Shown here piece after piece: positions 62,693-64,000 of a stretch of 64,000 bases of DNA. The position numbers and the translations under genes were made by a program. Below the pieces are notes generated by a model, which was not told the origin of the DNA, searched no databases, and was given only the letters and a program-made list of their open reading frames with translations. Each line of letters begins with the position of its first letter. Within the stretch, counting starts at the first letter, position 1. The stretch is from NCBI GenBank assembly GCA_028280565.1, contig JANQLQ010000083.1:62001-126000 (forward strand), in the 5' to 3' direction. This DNA comes from Fulvivirga sp. (GTDB lineage Bacteria > Bacteroidota > Bacteroidia > Cytophagales > Cyclobacteriaceae).

Positions 62693-62788
62693 TCTGTATT
62701 CTTGGTTGTTGATTTGGGTTGAGATATTACATTCTATTTAGCCGACCAGGGACTCTCTCCATTGCTCGGCTATCAAAAGAACTCTAAA

Positions 62789-62858
62789 AAGAGTCGCTCA
62801 CGTTCTTCGCGAGTGACGACTATCCTTGAGGTCACCCAGCGGAAGCCAAGCGACTGTT
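62789..62858. repeat. palindromic element P (70 bp)
   Basis: Ends AAGAGTCGCT (62789-62798) and AGCGACTGTT (62849-62858) are inverted repeats with one mismatch. The left end continues with TTCGCGAGTGACGAC and ATCCTTGAGG, nearly as in the 60643 element, but the interior is shorter. Confidence 0.7.
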
Positions 62859-62882
62859 TAGCATGTCAGTTTACAATATTTT

Positions 62883-63103
62883 AGCAAGATCGGCTCAATA
62901 TGACACAATGTCAGTTGGAGGCGCTGCAAAGTCCGCTGTCACCCTTGCAAAGTCCATTGGAAGTATTGCAAAGCCCGTTGTTACCCCTGCAAGGTCGGCT
63001 GACTGGATTGCAAGGTCCGTTGACAGGGCTGCTAAGCACATTGAATATGCCACAATGTCAGTTGGCAGGGCTGCAAGGTCCGTTGGCAGCATTGCAAGCT
63101 TGG
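62883..63103 (+). repeat. 21-bp tandem repeat (minisatellite)
   Basis: About ten degenerate copies of a 21-base unit of the type TGCAAGGTCCGTTGACAGGGC. Units at 62904 and 63051 share the unusual start CACAATGTCAGTTGG, giving a 147-base (7-unit) higher-order period. All three forward frames and one reverse frame lack stops over much of it; the frame encoding LQSPL/LQGPL heptads is the most regular. No start or family supports a protein. Confidence 0.75.
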
Positions 63104-63115
63104 TTTAGCCCTAGA

Positions 63116-63146
63116 AACAGTCGCTTGCATTACGCAAATGATTGTT
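63116..63146. repeat. short palindromic element P (31 bp)
   Basis: AACAGTCGCTTGC and GCAAATGATTGTT are imperfect inverted arms around a short loop, followed by TTTA. It belongs to the same family as 60643 and 62789, in minimal form. Confidence 0.55.
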
Positions 63147-63210
63147 TTTATAGCTATTGTTCTTGAAATACCTTGACCTCCCGGCCTGGTCTCTGCTCAC
63201 CTACCGGGCC

Positions 63211-64000
63211 TCATTCTTTAGGCACCACGATATGTTTCCCAAAGAACAGTGCATTTAAAAACAGCCGGTTAGTACCATACCATGACCCCCTGAAATTAGG
63301 ATTGTCTGCGAACATCACCACCCTGCCGCTGCCTAGTGGGCTTACGATGAGAGAGGCAGAAGGCTTTAGAAAAGTGTTTAGATTTTCCTGGGTTATAAAT
63401 CCATCGATGTGTGGATCGGGCGTATATTTCGCTACGGTAGCGTAAGCATTTGTACTGGGTTCCAGCCACACCTCGCTGTTGCAGTAAACGGGTAATCGCC
63501 TCCTTGTAAAGCCAAAGCCTAAGGGGTGTGTGAGGTCCAGGTCCACTTCGAAAATGGCGCCACCCACCTCTTTCTTACCGATGTGTTCCGGGGCGGTAAC
63601 GTAAGGCAAACGTTTTACGGGCCGGTCCTGCTTTTTCTCATCGTTGTCATCCTCTTTTTCTTTTTTTACCAGCTTTTCCTTGACGAGTTTTTTCTCGATG
63701 GCCCACTTGGATGCCTCCCGGATGGTGACCAGTGTGTTTCCTTTGGACACCCAGCGGCTTATCTTTGCTCTTTTTACCGAATCCAGCCCCCGGTAGCTTC
63801 CCGAGATCATCACCATGGTGTTATATTTTGACAGGTCCACACGATCAAATTGGCGTAATTGTGCCTTTGTCACCGGCATATTCATGCGCGTGTCCAGCAG
63901 GTGCCATACTTCACCTGCTTCGTAAGAAGAGGTGCCTTCCCCTATCCAAAGGAGTGCCTTTGGCTTTTCCATAGCCCTGAAGGAAAAGCTGCCAAGGTCA
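63211..64000 (-). CDS. C-terminal part of an M14-type carboxypeptidase-like protein (partial)
   Basis: The reading frame is open to the window edge (upstream of the ATG at 63972 it continues through GSFSFRA), so the gene starts beyond 64000. The visible 260 residues resemble the C-terminal domain of large Bacteroidota M14 zinc carboxypeptidases, a GATase-like fold without the zinc site: ALLWIGEGTSSYEAGEVWHLLD, NTMVMISGSY and SPLGSGRVVMFADNPNFRGSWYG. A charged K/E/D-rich linker lies near residues 95-115. Catalytic residues would be upstream and are not visible, so enzyme identity is inferred from this domain alone. Confidence 0.7.
   Translation of the reverse strand, partial: DLGSFSFRAMEKPKALLWIGEGTSSYEAGEVWHLLDTRMNMPVTKAQLRQFDRVDLSKYNTMVMISGSYRGLDSVKRAKISRWVSKGNTLVTIREASKWAIEKKLVKEKLVKKEKEDDNDEKKQDRPVKRLPYVTAPEHIGKKEVGGAIFEVDLDLTHPLGFGFTRRRLPVYCNSEVWLEPSTNAYATVAKYTPDPHIDGFITQENLNTFLKPSASLIVSPLGSGRVVMFADNPNFRGSWYGTNRLFLNALFFGKHIVVPKE

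Larger units (their letters stand above)
62693..63210. other. gene-free region with palindromic elements and a minisatellite
   Basis: It holds palindromic elements at 62789-62858 and 63116-63146 and a 21-bp tandem repeat between them (separate entries). ORFs in three frames across the tandem repeat are explained by its period being divisible by three. Confidence 0.6.

Noticed and set aside
62883-63103. CRISPR-like regular spacing
   Set aside because: The units are contiguous 21-base degenerate copies with no unique spacers, no conserved palindromic repeat and no cas genes.

Overview
The window comes from a member of the Bacteroidota, most likely a gliding or marine Cytophagales-type bacterium. 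It carries the type IX secretion (T9SS) motor genes gldK, gldL, gldM and gldN, a porP/sprF-like gene, a porW/sprE homologue and a secreted protein with a T9SS C-terminal sorting domain. It also has a TonB-dependent receptor with a carboxypeptidase-regulatory plug extension, and several TAnnTTTG-type -7 promoter boxes. Base composition is moderate and gene density is high up to about 34 kb.

Layout: 0-7 kb (+) holds porW/sprE, a class A penicillin-binding protein and uvrC. 7-16.5 kb (-) is a long co-directional run: TamA/BamA-like protein, DUF4271 protein, hemD, porP/sprF, gldK, gldL, gldM, gldN, ending in a hairpin that overlaps the uvrC stop. 16.4-18.8 kb (+) holds hemW, a cyclase-family hydrolase and a small helical protein. 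18.8-26.3 kb (-) holds a LytS/LytR-type two-component pair, a type II NADH dehydrogenase coupled to a small membrane protein, a periplasmic solute-binding protein and uvrA. 27.3-30.6 kb (-) is a compact four-gene arsenosugar operon: a carboxymuconolactone-decarboxylase-like protein, radical SAM ArsS, a purine nucleoside phosphorylase and ArsM. 30.9-35.7 kb (-) holds a lytic transglycosylase, a LOG-family protein, a TIGR01777 epimerase, a HicBA module with a broken toxin gene and a SPOR/OmpA envelope protein. 36-46 kb holds secreted proteins and lipoproteins, a YefM/YoeB module, the T9SS cargo and a TonB receptor with its partner lipoprotein. 46-58.5 kb holds MoxR, an FtsX/MacB permease, an aldo/keto reductase, a cupin, a serine hydrolase, a radical SAM/SPASM protein, DUF3820, an S9 peptidase and an NTF2-like protein. 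58.5-63.2 kb is a repeat-rich plastic region with a DUF4846 lipoprotein, a DUF433/DUF5615 toxin-antitoxin module and two HTH proteins. The window ends inside a large M14-type carboxypeptidase.

The most notable signals are three. (1) Two of the three toxin-antitoxin modules are each enclosed by long direct repeats (137 bp around YefM/YoeB, about 506 bp around DUF433/DUF5615). Both neighbourhoods share a family of small palindromic elements ending AGCGACTGTT. (2) The phosphorylase in the arsenosugar operon has Asp where 6-oxopurine phosphorylases have the base-reading Asn. This predicts adenine release from a dimethylarsinoyl-adenosine intermediate. (3) The third module has lost its toxin: hicA carries an in-frame amber codon at position 26 while the antitoxin remains intact.

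All assignments come from reading the translations. No database search was possible.
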